From Ascidiaceihabitans sp034111945 (GTDB lineage: Bacteria; Pseudomonadota; Alphaproteobacteria; Rhodobacterales; Rhodobacteraceae): a stretch of DNA of 64,000 nucleotides. The notes under the pieces are model-generated. The model worked only from the letters and a program-made list of their open reading frames with translations, was not told where the DNA came from and did not search any database. This document shows positions 43,271 to 51,677 of this stretch, piece after piece (the first letter of the stretch is position 1; the number at the start of each line of letters is the position of its first letter). A program made the position numbers and the translations under genes. Where the stretch lies: contig JBLHSG010000019.1 of the NCBI GenBank assembly GCA_047626725.1, positions 1 through 64,000 of the forward strand, written 5' to 3'.

Positions 43271-44050
43271 CTATTTGAAAGCGGCGCAGGGGTCGGGACG
43301 TTGCAAGGTTGGCGCGTCGATAATCTGGTCAAATCCACCGTCTGGCGCGTTGCCGTCTTCGGATTGGCCGACCACCCAAACGGATGCATCCGGGGCGACG
43401 CGGCGCAAGAAACGCGGCACGCCCCAGTCTTTGCGCGCATGGCCATTGCCTAGAATGACGACCACGGGGCCGCCGGTTTCGTTCAAGGCTTGGATCGCGG
43501 CCTGCGCCAATCGTGCATCGCGCAATTTTTGGACGTTGACCATGCCGGGCAGTGTTTCTTCGGGTAGGGCATCGCAGTGGGCGGCGAATTGCAATGCTTG
43601 GCGCGCGGCCTGTTCTTTGATCGGCAAATCATGGTCCAAACCATACAGAACGGGCTGGTCAAACGCTGCCATCAGGTCACCTTCGACCACGCCGCGCAGA
43701 ACCGAACGCGGCACCGCGCCACCGTACATCCGCGCGTCAGGGGCAGCTGCAAAAATCGGGTGATACATCGCAAAATCGGGCCAGCCAGACGCGTTCCAAT
43801 CCAAGGTCGACTGCATTTTTTCACGATCAGAAATCAACGTCACGTCCACAAGATCGGCCTGATCGGACGTGAGCATTTCGAACACCAAAGCACGCGGCGC
43901 GATCTGCGCGACAATGCGTGCTTGGGTTTCGTGATGCACTGGATTGTCGTGCGTTTCGCCGATCAAAACAATCTGGGCATCAATAGAAACAGGGTCCGCC
44001 GTAACGACGAGACCCTGTAAAATCAAACATAACGCGATCACATATTTCAT
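43271..44050 (-). CDS. ChaN-family haem-binding-like protein
   Basis: A 259-residue exported protein of the ChaN/Tiki fold. The signal peptide is MKYVIALCLILQGLVVTA. The characteristic motifs are VLIGETHDNPVHHETQ near the N-terminus, ALVFEML, and late ILGNGHARKDWGVP. In Campylobacter ChaN binds haem and helps iron uptake; other members are uncharacterised. Its ATG overlaps the rpoH stop by four bases, so it is translationally coupled to a heat-shock sigma factor. Confidence 0.85.
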   Translation of the reverse strand: MKYVIALCLILQGLVVTADPVSIDAQIVLIGETHDNPVHHETQARIVAQIAPRALVFEMLTSDQADLVDVTLISDREKMQSTLDWNASGWPDFAMYHPIFAAAPDARMYGGAVPRSVLRGVVEGDLMAAFDQPVLYGLDHDLPIKEQAARQALQFAAHCDALPEETLPGMVNVQKLRDARLAQAAIQALNETGGPVVVILGNGHARKDWGVPRFLRRVAPDASVWVVGQSEDGNAPDGGFDQIIDAPTLQRPDPCAAFK

Positions 44051-44925
44051 AGAAGGAAGTGATGCACTTCCTTGCTCTGGGCTTCCAGTGTTTTTCGCAT
44101 TTTTCCAAAAGCAGCGGCTTCTAGCTGACGCACGCGTTCTTTGCTAAGGCCCAATTCCTGACCGAGGCTTTCTAACGTGCGCGGTGTGTCGCGCAATTTA
44201 CGTTCGCGCACAATCAGACGCTCGCGATCATTCAACGCCGTCATCGCAACCAACAACCATTCCCGCAGCTGCGCGGTATCGTGTGCATGTTCGACTTTTT
44301 CGGCGGCTTGGGCACTGTCGTCTTCAAGCGCGTCGATCCATTCGCGACCTTCATCGTCAACGGACTGTGTTGCGTTCAGCGAATAATCAGAACCAGATAG
44401 ACGGCCTTCCATCATTTCGACGTCGTGCAAAGGCACACCAATTTCTGTCGAAATCATCTGGCGCAATTGGAACTTGTCCAGCACTTCGCCAGCCGCAGCG
44501 CTTTCGCGTTCAAGACGGGCCTGCACACGGCGCATGTTGAAAAACAGCGACTTTTGCGAGGACGTCGAACCGGTCCGCACCATCGACCAGTTGCGCATAA
44601 CGTGGTCTTGAATGCTCGCCTTGATCCACCACACCGCGTAGGTCGAAAACCGCACACCGCGATCTGGGTCAAATTTATCGGCCGCTTTCATCAGGCCCAA
44701 ACCGGCCTCTTGGATCAAATCATTGATCGGCGCGCCGTAGCGTTTGAATTTGTATGCCATCGACACAGCCAGCCGCATGTAGGCTGTGATCAGGCGGTGT
44801 AGTGATGCCTCGCAACGATCATCGCGCCACGCGTAAGCGAGCCGCAGTTCCGTTTCCGCATCCAACATTTCTGCCTTCATGGCAGTGCGTGACAGGGATT
44901 GTTCGCGAGCTATGTCCAAAGCCAT
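44047..44925 (-). CDS. rpoH: RNA polymerase sigma factor RpoH (sigma-32 family)
   Basis: A 292-residue alternative sigma factor. Region 2 contains LIQEAGLGLMKAADKFDPDRG and FSTYAVWWIKASIQDHVMRNW; the RpoH box reads QKSLFFNMRRV; region 4 ends with LGLSKERVRQLEAAAFGKMR. The box variation resembles RpoHII of Rhodobacter, which answers singlet oxygen and other oxidative stress, but which paralogue this is cannot be fixed here. It heads a minus-strand series with chaN, coaBC, dut and moeB. Confidence 0.92.
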   Translation of the reverse strand: MALDIAREQSLSRTAMKAEMLDAETELRLAYAWRDDRCEASLHRLITAYMRLAVSMAYKFKRYGAPINDLIQEAGLGLMKAADKFDPDRGVRFSTYAVWWIKASIQDHVMRNWSMVRTGSTSSQKSLFFNMRRVQARLERESAAAGEVLDKFQLRQMISTEIGVPLHDVEMMEGRLSGSDYSLNATQSVDDEGREWIDALEDDSAQAAEKVEHAHDTAQLREWLLVAMTALNDRERLIVRERKLRDTPRTLESLGQELGLSKERVRQLEAAAFGKMRKTLEAQSKEVHHFLL

Positions 44926-45016
44926 CTTACGTCCTCCGCAGTGTTGAGCGCTTGAGTTGCGCCTTTGATAAGTTTACGCAGCGGATTAGGAATTGGTTCA
45001 CTTAAGGGTGGAAGAA

Positions 45017-45535
45017 ATGTTGCCAGCGTTGTCTTTTGTACTAGGGGGTGCGGCGTCCGGAAAATCCGTGATTGCCGAAAACCTGATACTTAACAGTAAG
45101 TTAATGCCGATCTACGTCGCCACGTCGCGGGTCTGGGATGCGGAAACAAAAAATCGGGTCAAGGTGCATAAATCGCGTCGCGACGCCACTTGGACAACGA
45201 TCGAAGCCCCGTTTGACCTGTCACCGGCACTGCAATCTGCGATCCCCGAAAACGCCGTCTTGATCGACTGTGCAACTATGTGGCTGACCAATCATGTGCT
45301 AGATGAAAACCCGCTGGATGTCGCTCAATCACAGCTGTTTGCAGCGCTTGATGATTGCACGGCACCTGTTGTCATTGTCTCGAACGAAGTTGGGCAAGGC
45401 ATCGTGCCAGACAACGCATTATCGCGGCAATTTCGCGAGGCCCAAGGGCGGTTGAACATCGCACTTGCCGCACGTGCCGATCTGGTTGTTCAGGTCGTTG
45501 CGGGCCTGCCAAATGTTCTGAAAGGAACCTTATGA
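45017..45535 (+). CDS. cobU: Adenosylcobinamide kinase/phosphate guanylyltransferase
   Basis: A 172-residue bifunctional enzyme of cobalamin assembly that phosphorylates adenosylcobinamide and adds GMP. The P-loop is LGGAASGKSVIAE, followed by YVATSRVWDAETKNRV with its usual histidine-containing stretch (VHKSRRD). VIVSNEVGQGIVP is the usual CobU motif. The start is ATG 45017 after AAGGGTGGAAG. It is divergent from rpoH and overlaps the phosphatase gene by four bases. No cobalamin riboswitch is visible in the short upstream region. Confidence 0.93.
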   Translation: MLPALSFVLGGAASGKSVIAENLILNSKLMPIYVATSRVWDAETKNRVKVHKSRRDATWTTIEAPFDLSPALQSAIPENAVLIDCATMWLTNHVLDENPLDVAQSQLFAALDDCTAPVVIVSNEVGQGIVPDNALSRQFREAQGRLNIALAARADLVVQVVAGLPNVLKGTL

Positions 45536-46119
45536 TGACGACAACCACATGGCATTGGGTGCGCCACGGCCCCACGCACGAAAAATCATTTGTTGGCTGG
45601 CGCGATGTCCCTGCAGATCTGTCAGACACCAAAATGTTGGCCCGCCTGCACGATCATTTACCACAGGACGCGCTGGTTATCAGTTCAGATTTGCTGCGCT
45701 GCGTCCAAACGGCCGATGCTGTTTCAAACGCACGCACGCGCCTGCCCGCCAATCCGCATCTGCGCGAATTACACTTTGGGTCATGGGACGGTGCCCACTT
45801 TAGCGAGGTGTCAGAAAAACACCCAGTCCTCAGCCGCACGTATTGGGAAACCCCCGGCGATGCGACCCCCCCCGGCGGAGAAAGCTGGGATGAGGCCGCC
45901 CACCGCGTGCACACCACCATGCAGCACATCACCCGCCAAAACCCCGGGCGTGACATCATCGCAGTTGCCCATTTTGGCGTGATCCTGACACAGGTCCAAA
46001 TAGCGCTTGGCATCGCGGCATCCAAAGTGCTGGCGCATAAAATCGACAACCTGTCTGTCACCAAAATCTCGTGGGGGCCGGACGGGGCAAAGGTGCATGC
46101 AATCAATCACGTTGTGTGA
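45532..46119 (+). CDS. Histidine phosphatase, probable alpha-ribazole phosphatase
   Basis: A 195-residue histidine-phosphatase-fold protein. The phospho-accepting His is in WVRHGPTH, a second Arg in SSDLLRCVQTA, Glu in LRELHFGSWDG, and the second His in IAVAHFGVIL. Its four-base overlap with cobU suggests CobC, which removes the phosphate from alpha-ribazole phosphate in the lower-ligand branch of cobalamin synthesis. Phosphoglycerate-mutase-like activity is the alternative. The start may also be ATG 45535. Confidence 0.85.
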   Translation: MMTTTTWHWVRHGPTHEKSFVGWRDVPADLSDTKMLARLHDHLPQDALVISSDLLRCVQTADAVSNARTRLPANPHLRELHFGSWDGAHFSEVSEKHPVLSRTYWETPGDATPPGGESWDEAAHRVHTTMQHITRQNPGRDIIAVAHFGVILTQVQIALGIAASKVLAHKIDNLSVTKISWGPDGAKVHAINHVV

Positions 46120-46178
46120 TGGATACGCGCACAAATCACTGTTTGCCCTGATCGCCTGTCAGCCTTTAGCCTCGCGAT

Positions 46179-46862
46179 ATGACATATGATTTATACATTG
46201 GTGATCGCACCTTTTCATCCTGGTCGCTACGCGGCTGGCTGATGCTCGAAAAATTCGAGCTATCGTTTAACGCAAAACCGGTGAACCTGTACGCAGGCAC
46301 AAAGGCGGCCGAAATGGTTCACCTTGCTCCTGCTAAACTGGTTCCGACATTGCGCCTGCCTGACGGTACGATTGTCGGCGAAAGTCTGGCAATCGCCGAA
46401 ACTTTGGCAGAACGGCATGCGGACCTGAACATGTGGCCAACAGATGCTGCAGCGCGTGCCACTGCCCGTTGGATTTGCGCAGAAATGGCCAGCAGTTTTG
46501 GTGCGCTGCGCGGTCAATGCGCCATGCAATTGCAGCACGTCAACAAAGGGTTTGTGGTCAACGATGCGCTACGGTCTGACCTTGATCGCATCGAAATCCT
46601 GCGGGCACATGCGGCAAAATTCAAAGCTAACGGACCGTGGTTATTCGGTGCTTATTCATTGGCGGACTGCATGTTCGCCCCAGTGGCGGCTCGCATTATT
46701 GGCTACGATCTGCCGGTTTCAGCCGCCGCGCGTGCCTACTGCGACACCACGATCAACGATCCCGCGTTCAAAGCATGGCGCGCAGAAGGGTTAAAGACCA
46801 CGTACGATCCATTCCCCTACGATATGGGTGTGCCAACGGTGCCTTGGCCTCAAGCGACGTAA
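46179..46862 (+). CDS. Glutathione S-transferase
   Basis: A 227-residue cytoplasmic protein with an N-terminal thioredoxin-like GST domain (YIGDRTFSSWSLRGWLML, where Ser is the likely catalytic residue; AKLVPTLRLPDGTIVGESLAI is the glutathione site) and a helical C-terminal domain (PWLFGAYSLADCMFAPVA). The fold is clear; the electrophile is unknown. It resembles the maleylacetoacetate-isomerase/zeta-like class by the SSWSLR motif. It is monocistronic. Confidence 0.88.
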   Translation: MTYDLYIGDRTFSSWSLRGWLMLEKFELSFNAKPVNLYAGTKAAEMVHLAPAKLVPTLRLPDGTIVGESLAIAETLAERHADLNMWPTDAAARATARWICAEMASSFGALRGQCAMQLQHVNKGFVVNDALRSDLDRIEILRAHAAKFKANGPWLFGAYSLADCMFAPVAARIIGYDLPVSAAARAYCDTTINDPAFKAWRAEGLKTTYDPFPYDMGVPTVPWPQAT

Positions 46863-46887
46863 ACTCAGACGCATTTTACCGATCTCG

Positions 46888-46902
46888 TTAACCAATCGTA
46901 AA
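46888..46902 (+). promoter_or_regulatory. Candidate CtrA-binding site upstream of comM
   Basis: TTAA-CCAATCG-TAAA lies 59 bases before the comM start. It fits the alphaproteobacterial CtrA pattern TTAA-N7-TTAA with one difference. CtrA controls competence-like genes in some Rhodobacterales, so regulation of comM by CtrA is plausible. Confidence 0.4.
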
Positions 46903-46960
46903 CGCCCCTCCGTTAGCCGTTAACCAAGATGAATTTTGGCTAAACTATCGGGGGGACCGC

Positions 46961-48475
46961 ATGCTTGCACGCGCCTACACAGTGGCATTTCATGGGGTCG
47001 AGGCGCGCATGGTCGAAGTGCAATGCGCCGTTTCACCCGGTATGCCCGCCTTTTCTATCGTGGGCCTGCCGGACAAAGCCGTTTCAGAAGCCCGCGATCG
47101 GGTGCGCACCGCCCTTAGCGCGATGGCGATTGCACTGCCTTCCAAACGGATAACGATCAACTTATCGCCAGCTGATTTGCCCAAAATGGGGTCACACTTT
47201 GACCTGCCGATCGCCGTGGCGTTGCTGGCCGCGCTTGAGATCATTCCCAAAGACGCAAGCGAAGGGGTCGTGGCCTTGGGCGAATTGTCCCTCGATGGGA
47301 TCCTGATGCCCGTCGTCGGCGCACTGCCCGCAGCCATGGCCGCCGCCGAACACGACCGCGCGTTGCTGTGCCCCTTGGCCTGTGGTGCCGAAGCCGCTTG
47401 GGTCGGAAATACCAACGTCATCGCCGCCAAAACACTGGGGGACATCGTACGCCACTTCACCGGACAATCGCCGATAACACCGGCCAAACCGGGCGAGGTC
47501 CACAGCGATCCAACAACCCGTGATTTGCGTGACGTAAAGGGGCAAGAACGCGCGAAACGCGCATTAGAAATTGCCGCTGCAGGTCGCCATCACATCATGT
47601 TCGTCGGCACGCCAGGGTCCGGAAAATCCATGTTGGCCGCCCGATTGCCCGGCATCTTACCACCCCTCAGCGCGGCAGAAGCGCTTGAAACGTCTATGAT
47701 CCATTCCTTGTCAGGGTTGCTAGACGCAGGCGGCATTTCCAGATCACGACCCTTTCGCGAACCTCATCACACAGCATCCATGGCCGCGATTATCGGGGGC
47801 GGGCGCGGCGCAAAACCGGGCGAAGTATCCCTCGCCCACAACGGTGTTTTGTTCATGGACGAATTCCCCGAATTCACCCGCACGGTACTGGAAACACTAC
47901 GCCAGCCGATCGAAACAGGTGAAGTCATGGTGGCGCGCGCAAATGCACATGTAAAATATCCCTGCAAATTCATGCTCGTCGCCGCCGCGAACCCCTGTAA
48001 ATGCGGCTACCTTACCGATCCAGATCGTGCCTGCGCGCGCGTCCCACACTGCAGTCAGGACTATTTGGGCCGGATCAGTGGCCCCTTGATGGACCGTTTT
48101 GATATGCGCGTCGATGTGCCCCCGGTCGCCTACACCGATCTGGATTTGCCCAGCACTGGCGATACGTCTGCGCAGGTCTGTGAACGGGTCACTGCCGCGC
48201 GGGCGGTGCAACATATCAGATATGCTGACACGCCAAACACGCGCTCTAATGCCGATGCCGAAGGCGAGGCCTTGTCAGAGATTGCGACCCCCGACACTGA
48301 AGGCCGCGAGTTGCTAAATCGTGTCGCAGATCGTTTCAAACTGTCCGCGCGTGGGTATCATCGCGTGATGCGTGTCGCTCGCACAATTGCCGATTTGGAC
48401 GGATCACAAGGCGTCTGCAAACGTCACATCGCCGAAGCAGTTAGTTTCCGCTTGACCAACCTGGTCGATCGCTGA
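46961..48475 (+). CDS. comM: YifB/ComM Mg-chelatase-like AAA+ ATPase
   Basis: A 504-residue helicase-like AAA+ protein. The N-terminal Lon-like domain (VGLPDKAVSEARDRVRTAL) is followed by the AAA+ core with Walker A GTPGSGKSMLAARL and Walker B GVLFMDEFPEF, then a C-terminal domain. In competent bacteria ComM drives branch migration during natural transformation. GGGGGG precedes the ATG. It overlaps the convergent esterase gene by 35 bases. Confidence 0.94.
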   Translation: MLARAYTVAFHGVEARMVEVQCAVSPGMPAFSIVGLPDKAVSEARDRVRTALSAMAIALPSKRITINLSPADLPKMGSHFDLPIAVALLAALEIIPKDASEGVVALGELSLDGILMPVVGALPAAMAAAEHDRALLCPLACGAEAAWVGNTNVIAAKTLGDIVRHFTGQSPITPAKPGEVHSDPTTRDLRDVKGQERAKRALEIAAAGRHHIMFVGTPGSGKSMLAARLPGILPPLSAAEALETSMIHSLSGLLDAGGISRSRPFREPHHTASMAAIIGGGRGAKPGEVSLAHNGVLFMDEFPEFTRTVLETLRQPIETGEVMVARANAHVKYPCKFMLVAAANPCKCGYLTDPDRACARVPHCSQDYLGRISGPLMDRFDMRVDVPPVAYTDLDLPSTGDTSAQVCERVTAARAVQHIRYADTPNTRSNADAEGEALSEIATPDTEGRELLNRVADRFKLSARGYHRVMRVARTIADLDGSQGVCKRHIAEAVSFRLTNLVDR

Positions 48476-49355
48476 TCCAGTCCGCCAGCTTATCCAACGT
48501 CGCGCGGCTTTCGGGCAGAATGTTGTGAAATAGCGGCCAAACATGCGGCAGATCACGCTCGATATGCATCTGTGCGTCCACACCCTGTTTCTGCATCACG
48601 TTCACAATACGGCGCGTGTCATCCAGCAGTATTTCGGTGTCACCCACGGTAATCCAAGCCGGCGGTGCCCCCGTGAAATCAGCGTGAATCGGGCTGACCA
48701 ATGGGTCCAGCGGATCGTGCCCGTCCAGAAACATCTGCGCCATTTCTAGCACCCGTTCTGCTGGCAAAATAACATCACGCGACGCATTCACCGAAATGCT
48801 CGCGCCGGAATATGTCATGTCGGTCAACGGCGAAAACGCGAACGCACCCGCAGGTGTCGCCGCGCCATCACGCAACAATTGCGCCAGTAACGCCAAGGCC
48901 AAATTGCCGCCCGCGCTGTCACCGCCAATGATGATTTGTTCGGGGCGATAGCCTTGCGCGCGCACCCCATCATAGGCCGCGCGCGCCGTGTTCAAAGCGG
49001 CAGGAAATTTAGTTTCAGGTGACAACGGATACTTGGGCAAAATCGCCTCAGCGCCGACGCGTTTAGACAGGTGACCCAGCATCGCGTCGTATATTTTGGG
49101 GCTGCCAAACACATAGCCACCCCCATGAAAATACAGTAAAATATTGTCGTTCTCGACCCAAGTGCCGCTGACGCGCAGTGCCTCAACACCGCCGACATTG
49201 TCCCATTTCGTGTCCATGCCACGCGGCCCGTGAAAGAACATCCGTGCTTTTAATTCAAGCGACCGTCGTAGTTTATCAGGGTCTTTGGCGCGCGCCATAT
49301 GGCTGCGTTCGATCCATCGCAAACACGGATTCAAAAGCGTCTTTTGCCAACTCAT
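48441..49355 (-). CDS. Alpha/beta hydrolase, hormone-sensitive-lipase family
   Basis: A 304-residue carboxylesterase-like enzyme. The oxyanion motif HGGGYVFGS and the nucleophile motif GDSAGGNLAL are diagnostic of the HSL family; the Asp in VGDTEILLDDT and His in HVWPLFHNI complete the triad. It has no signal peptide. Its ATG overlaps the gshB stop (ATGA), so the two are coupled although no functional link is obvious. The substrate is unknown. Confidence 0.88.
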   Translation of the reverse strand: MSWQKTLLNPCLRWIERSHMARAKDPDKLRRSLELKARMFFHGPRGMDTKWDNVGGVEALRVSGTWVENDNILLYFHGGGYVFGSPKIYDAMLGHLSKRVGAEAILPKYPLSPETKFPAALNTARAAYDGVRAQGYRPEQIIIGGDSAGGNLALALLAQLLRDGAATPAGAFAFSPLTDMTYSGASISVNASRDVILPAERVLEMAQMFLDGHDPLDPLVSPIHADFTGAPPAWITVGDTEILLDDTRRIVNVMQKQGVDAQMHIERDLPHVWPLFHNILPESRATLDKLADWISDRPGWSSGN

Positions 49356-50287
49356 GGGCGTTTCGCTTCGATCGCTTCCCAGATTTTTGCCGCGATGTTG
49401 ACGCCATCAAAACGTTCGAGTTCCTGAATGCCCGTGGGTGATGTCACGTTGATTTCGGTCAGGTAGTCGCCGATCACATCGATGCCGACAAACACCTGTC
49501 CCTTTTCCTTAAGGAGCGGCCCGATGCGCGCGCAAATTTCCAAATCACGTTCTGTCAGTCCGATCTTTTCAGGGCGGCCACCGACGTGCATGTTGGATCG
49601 CGTTTCACCCGCAGCCGGCACGCGGTTGATCGCGCCAACCGGTTCACCGTCGACCAGAATCACCCGCTTGTCGCCGTTCGACACATCAGGCAGGAATTTT
49701 TGGCAAATCAGCGGTTCGCGGCTAAAGCCCGTGAACAATTCGTACAGCGAACTTAGGTTACGGTCATCTGGCGTTAGGCGAAAAACGCCAGCGCCGCCGT
49801 TGCCGTACAGCGGCTTGAGGATCATGTCGTTATGCTTTGCTTTGAACGCTCTGATCGTATCCAGATCGCGCGCGATTGTCGTGGGCGGGGTCAGATCCGG
49901 AAAATCCAGAACCAACAGTTTTTCTGGATAATTACGCACCCAGAACGGGTCATTCACGACCAGCGTGCCGGGGGCCAACCTGTCTAGCAAATGCGTCGAT
50001 GTGATGTAATGCATGTCGAATGGCGGGTCTTGGCGCAGCCAGACAACGTCGAAATCGGCCAGGTCGACTTCTTTTAGCGGACCAAGTTCGGCATGATCAC
50101 CCTGAACACGTTGCACGGTAAAATCATGACCGCGCGCGGTGATCCGCCCCTCTTGATAGGCCAGCTGATCGGGGCCGTAAAAGAACAAAGTATGCCCGCG
50201 CGCCTGTGCCTCTTCGGCGAGCCGAAAGCTGCTGTCTGCGTCGATGTTCACATCACCGATCGGATCCATTTGAAACGCGATTTTCAT
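49352..50287 (-). CDS. gshB: Glutathione synthetase
   Basis: A 311-residue ATP-grasp enzyme that adds glycine to gamma-glutamylcysteine. It shows the N-terminal substrate domain (QMDPIGDVNIDADSSF), ATP-grasp motifs LKPLYGNGGAGVFR and DKRVILVDGEPVGAINRVP, and the metal site INVTSPTGIQELERF. The length is normal. It lies downstream of yraN and rsmI on the same strand, the usual alphaproteobacterial order. Confidence 0.96.
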   Translation of the reverse strand: MKIAFQMDPIGDVNIDADSSFRLAEEAQARGHTLFFYGPDQLAYQEGRITARGHDFTVQRVQGDHAELGPLKEVDLADFDVVWLRQDPPFDMHYITSTHLLDRLAPGTLVVNDPFWVRNYPEKLLVLDFPDLTPPTTIARDLDTIRAFKAKHNDMILKPLYGNGGAGVFRLTPDDRNLSSLYELFTGFSREPLICQKFLPDVSNGDKRVILVDGEPVGAINRVPAAGETRSNMHVGGRPEKIGLTERDLEICARIGPLLKEKGQVFVGIDVIGDYLTEINVTSPTGIQELERFDGVNIAAKIWEAIEAKRP

Positions 50288-50348
50288 TGGGGCACCCCTA
50301 TTATTGCTGTTTCATAAATGGAGCAGCACCGCGGGTCATGCAATGGGG

Positions 50349-50729
50349 TCAGTCATGCCCAAAGGCGTTTTCGATGATCTTCACTTCGCCAAAGGCGTTC
50401 ACAAGTGCGACATCAAAACGAACATCGGTCAGCGCGCCACGTGGGGATTGGGCCAGGAATTCTTCGGCCGTGGCGTAGATACGTTGCATTTGGCGTGGGC
50501 TAACACGTTGCACGGCGCGATCAAAAGACCGGCTTTGTTTGACTTCGATAAAAACAAAGCCGTCGCCGTCTTGTGCGATCAGATCAATTTCACCGTTTGA
50601 TCCGCGCCATCGTCGCCAGCCAATTGGAAATCCGCGGTACTCATAATCTGATGAAATGCGGTCTTCGGCGGACAGGCCAGCATGGTAGGCCATTTGGCCT
50701 CGGGCGACATCACATGCGGCTTTTGTCAT
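50349..50729 (-). CDS. yraN: YraN/UPF0102 nuclease-like protein
   Basis: A 126-residue protein with the restriction-endonuclease-like core of UPF0102: GEIDLIAQDGDGFVFIEVKQSRSF matches the D-ExK pattern (Asp, then Glu-x-Lys). Its substrate is not established. It overlaps rsmI by four bases (ATGA), and the rsmI-yraN pair beside an LpoA-like gene repeats the order known in E. coli. Confidence 0.92.
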   Translation of the reverse strand: MTKAACDVARGQMAYHAGLSAEDRISSDYEYRGFPIGWRRWRGSNGEIDLIAQDGDGFVFIEVKQSRSFDRAVQRVSPRQMQRIYATAEEFLAQSPRGALTDVRFDVALVNAFGEVKIIENAFGHD

Positions 50730-51589
50730 TCTTGATCTTTCTCTAACCCCAGCGCCATCTGATAGACCTGTCGGCGCGGCGTCGCGTGGGCCGTGGCGAC
50801 CGCATCGACAGCATCGCGCATCGACATCGTATCCAGCGCCGTTTTCAGAGCCGATTCTATGTCATCTTCGCTAACGGTTGGTAAATCGCCACGATCGATC
50901 AACAGGACAACTTCGCCTTTGACGGTGCTGCCCGCGTAACTGTCGCGCAATTCACCCAATGTGCCGCGCCGGATTTCCTCGAATTTCTTGGTCAATTCGC
51001 GGCACACCACGGCCTGCCTGTCGTCGCCCAACACCAATGCGGCGTCCTTTAGTGTGGCGGCGACCCGCTTGGGCGATTCGTAAAATGCGAGCGTTGCGCG
51101 GATACTGGCCAACCCCTGAAGCGCGGAACGTCGCGCAGAGGTTGCATTTGGCAAGAAACCTGCAAAATGAAATGCATCCGTCGGCAAGCCGGCAACAACC
51201 AGCGCGGTTAGAATCGCTGACGGCCCCGGCGCGCAGGTTTGCATCACATCACCAGCCGCCGCGGCACGTGACAATTCAAACCCCGGATCGGCAATAAGCG
51301 GCATGCCCGCTTCGGACGCATAGGCCAGTGATTTACCGCCCTTTATCGCCTGAATCAGCCCATCCACAACGTTCGGGCCGGAATGATCATGCAGCGCAAT
51401 GATCCGTCTGCCATCTAACGGCACGCCGTGGATATCCATCAGTTTGCGCATCGATCGCGTGTCTTCGGCCGCCAGCATATCGGCGCTGGCCAGCACATCT
51501 AGACTGCGCAATGTGATGTCGCGCGCGGTGCCAATCGGAACACCCACGAAATATAGCCCCGGTGCAAGGGGAACCTTTTGAAAATTCAA
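50726..51589 (-). CDS. rsmI: 16S rRNA 2'-O-ribose C1402 methyltransferase
   Basis: A 287-residue SAM-dependent enzyme of the tetrapyrrole-methylase fold that methylates the ribose of C1402 in the decoding centre. The motifs are FVGVPIGTARDITLRSLDVL, AEDTRSMRKLM, CAPGPSAILTALVVAGLP and ESPKRVAATL. It is the first gene of rsmI-yraN-gshB-esterase and is divergent from the LpoA-like gene. Confidence 0.95.
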   Translation of the reverse strand: MNFQKVPLAPGLYFVGVPIGTARDITLRSLDVLASADMLAAEDTRSMRKLMDIHGVPLDGRRIIALHDHSGPNVVDGLIQAIKGGKSLAYASEAGMPLIADPGFELSRAAAAGDVMQTCAPGPSAILTALVVAGLPTDAFHFAGFLPNATSARRSALQGLASIRATLAFYESPKRVAATLKDAALVLGDDRQAVVCRELTKKFEEIRRGTLGELRDSYAGSTVKGEVVLLIDRGDLPTVSEDDIESALKTALDTMSMRDAVDAVATAHATPRRQVYQMALGLEKDQE

Positions 51590-51677
51590 TGCTGGACCCG
51601 CCTTTCATGACGTTTATTATCGCCCAAACAATCGCGTGACCAGCAAGGTCTGCGCACCCAAGGGAGTACCTATTCAG

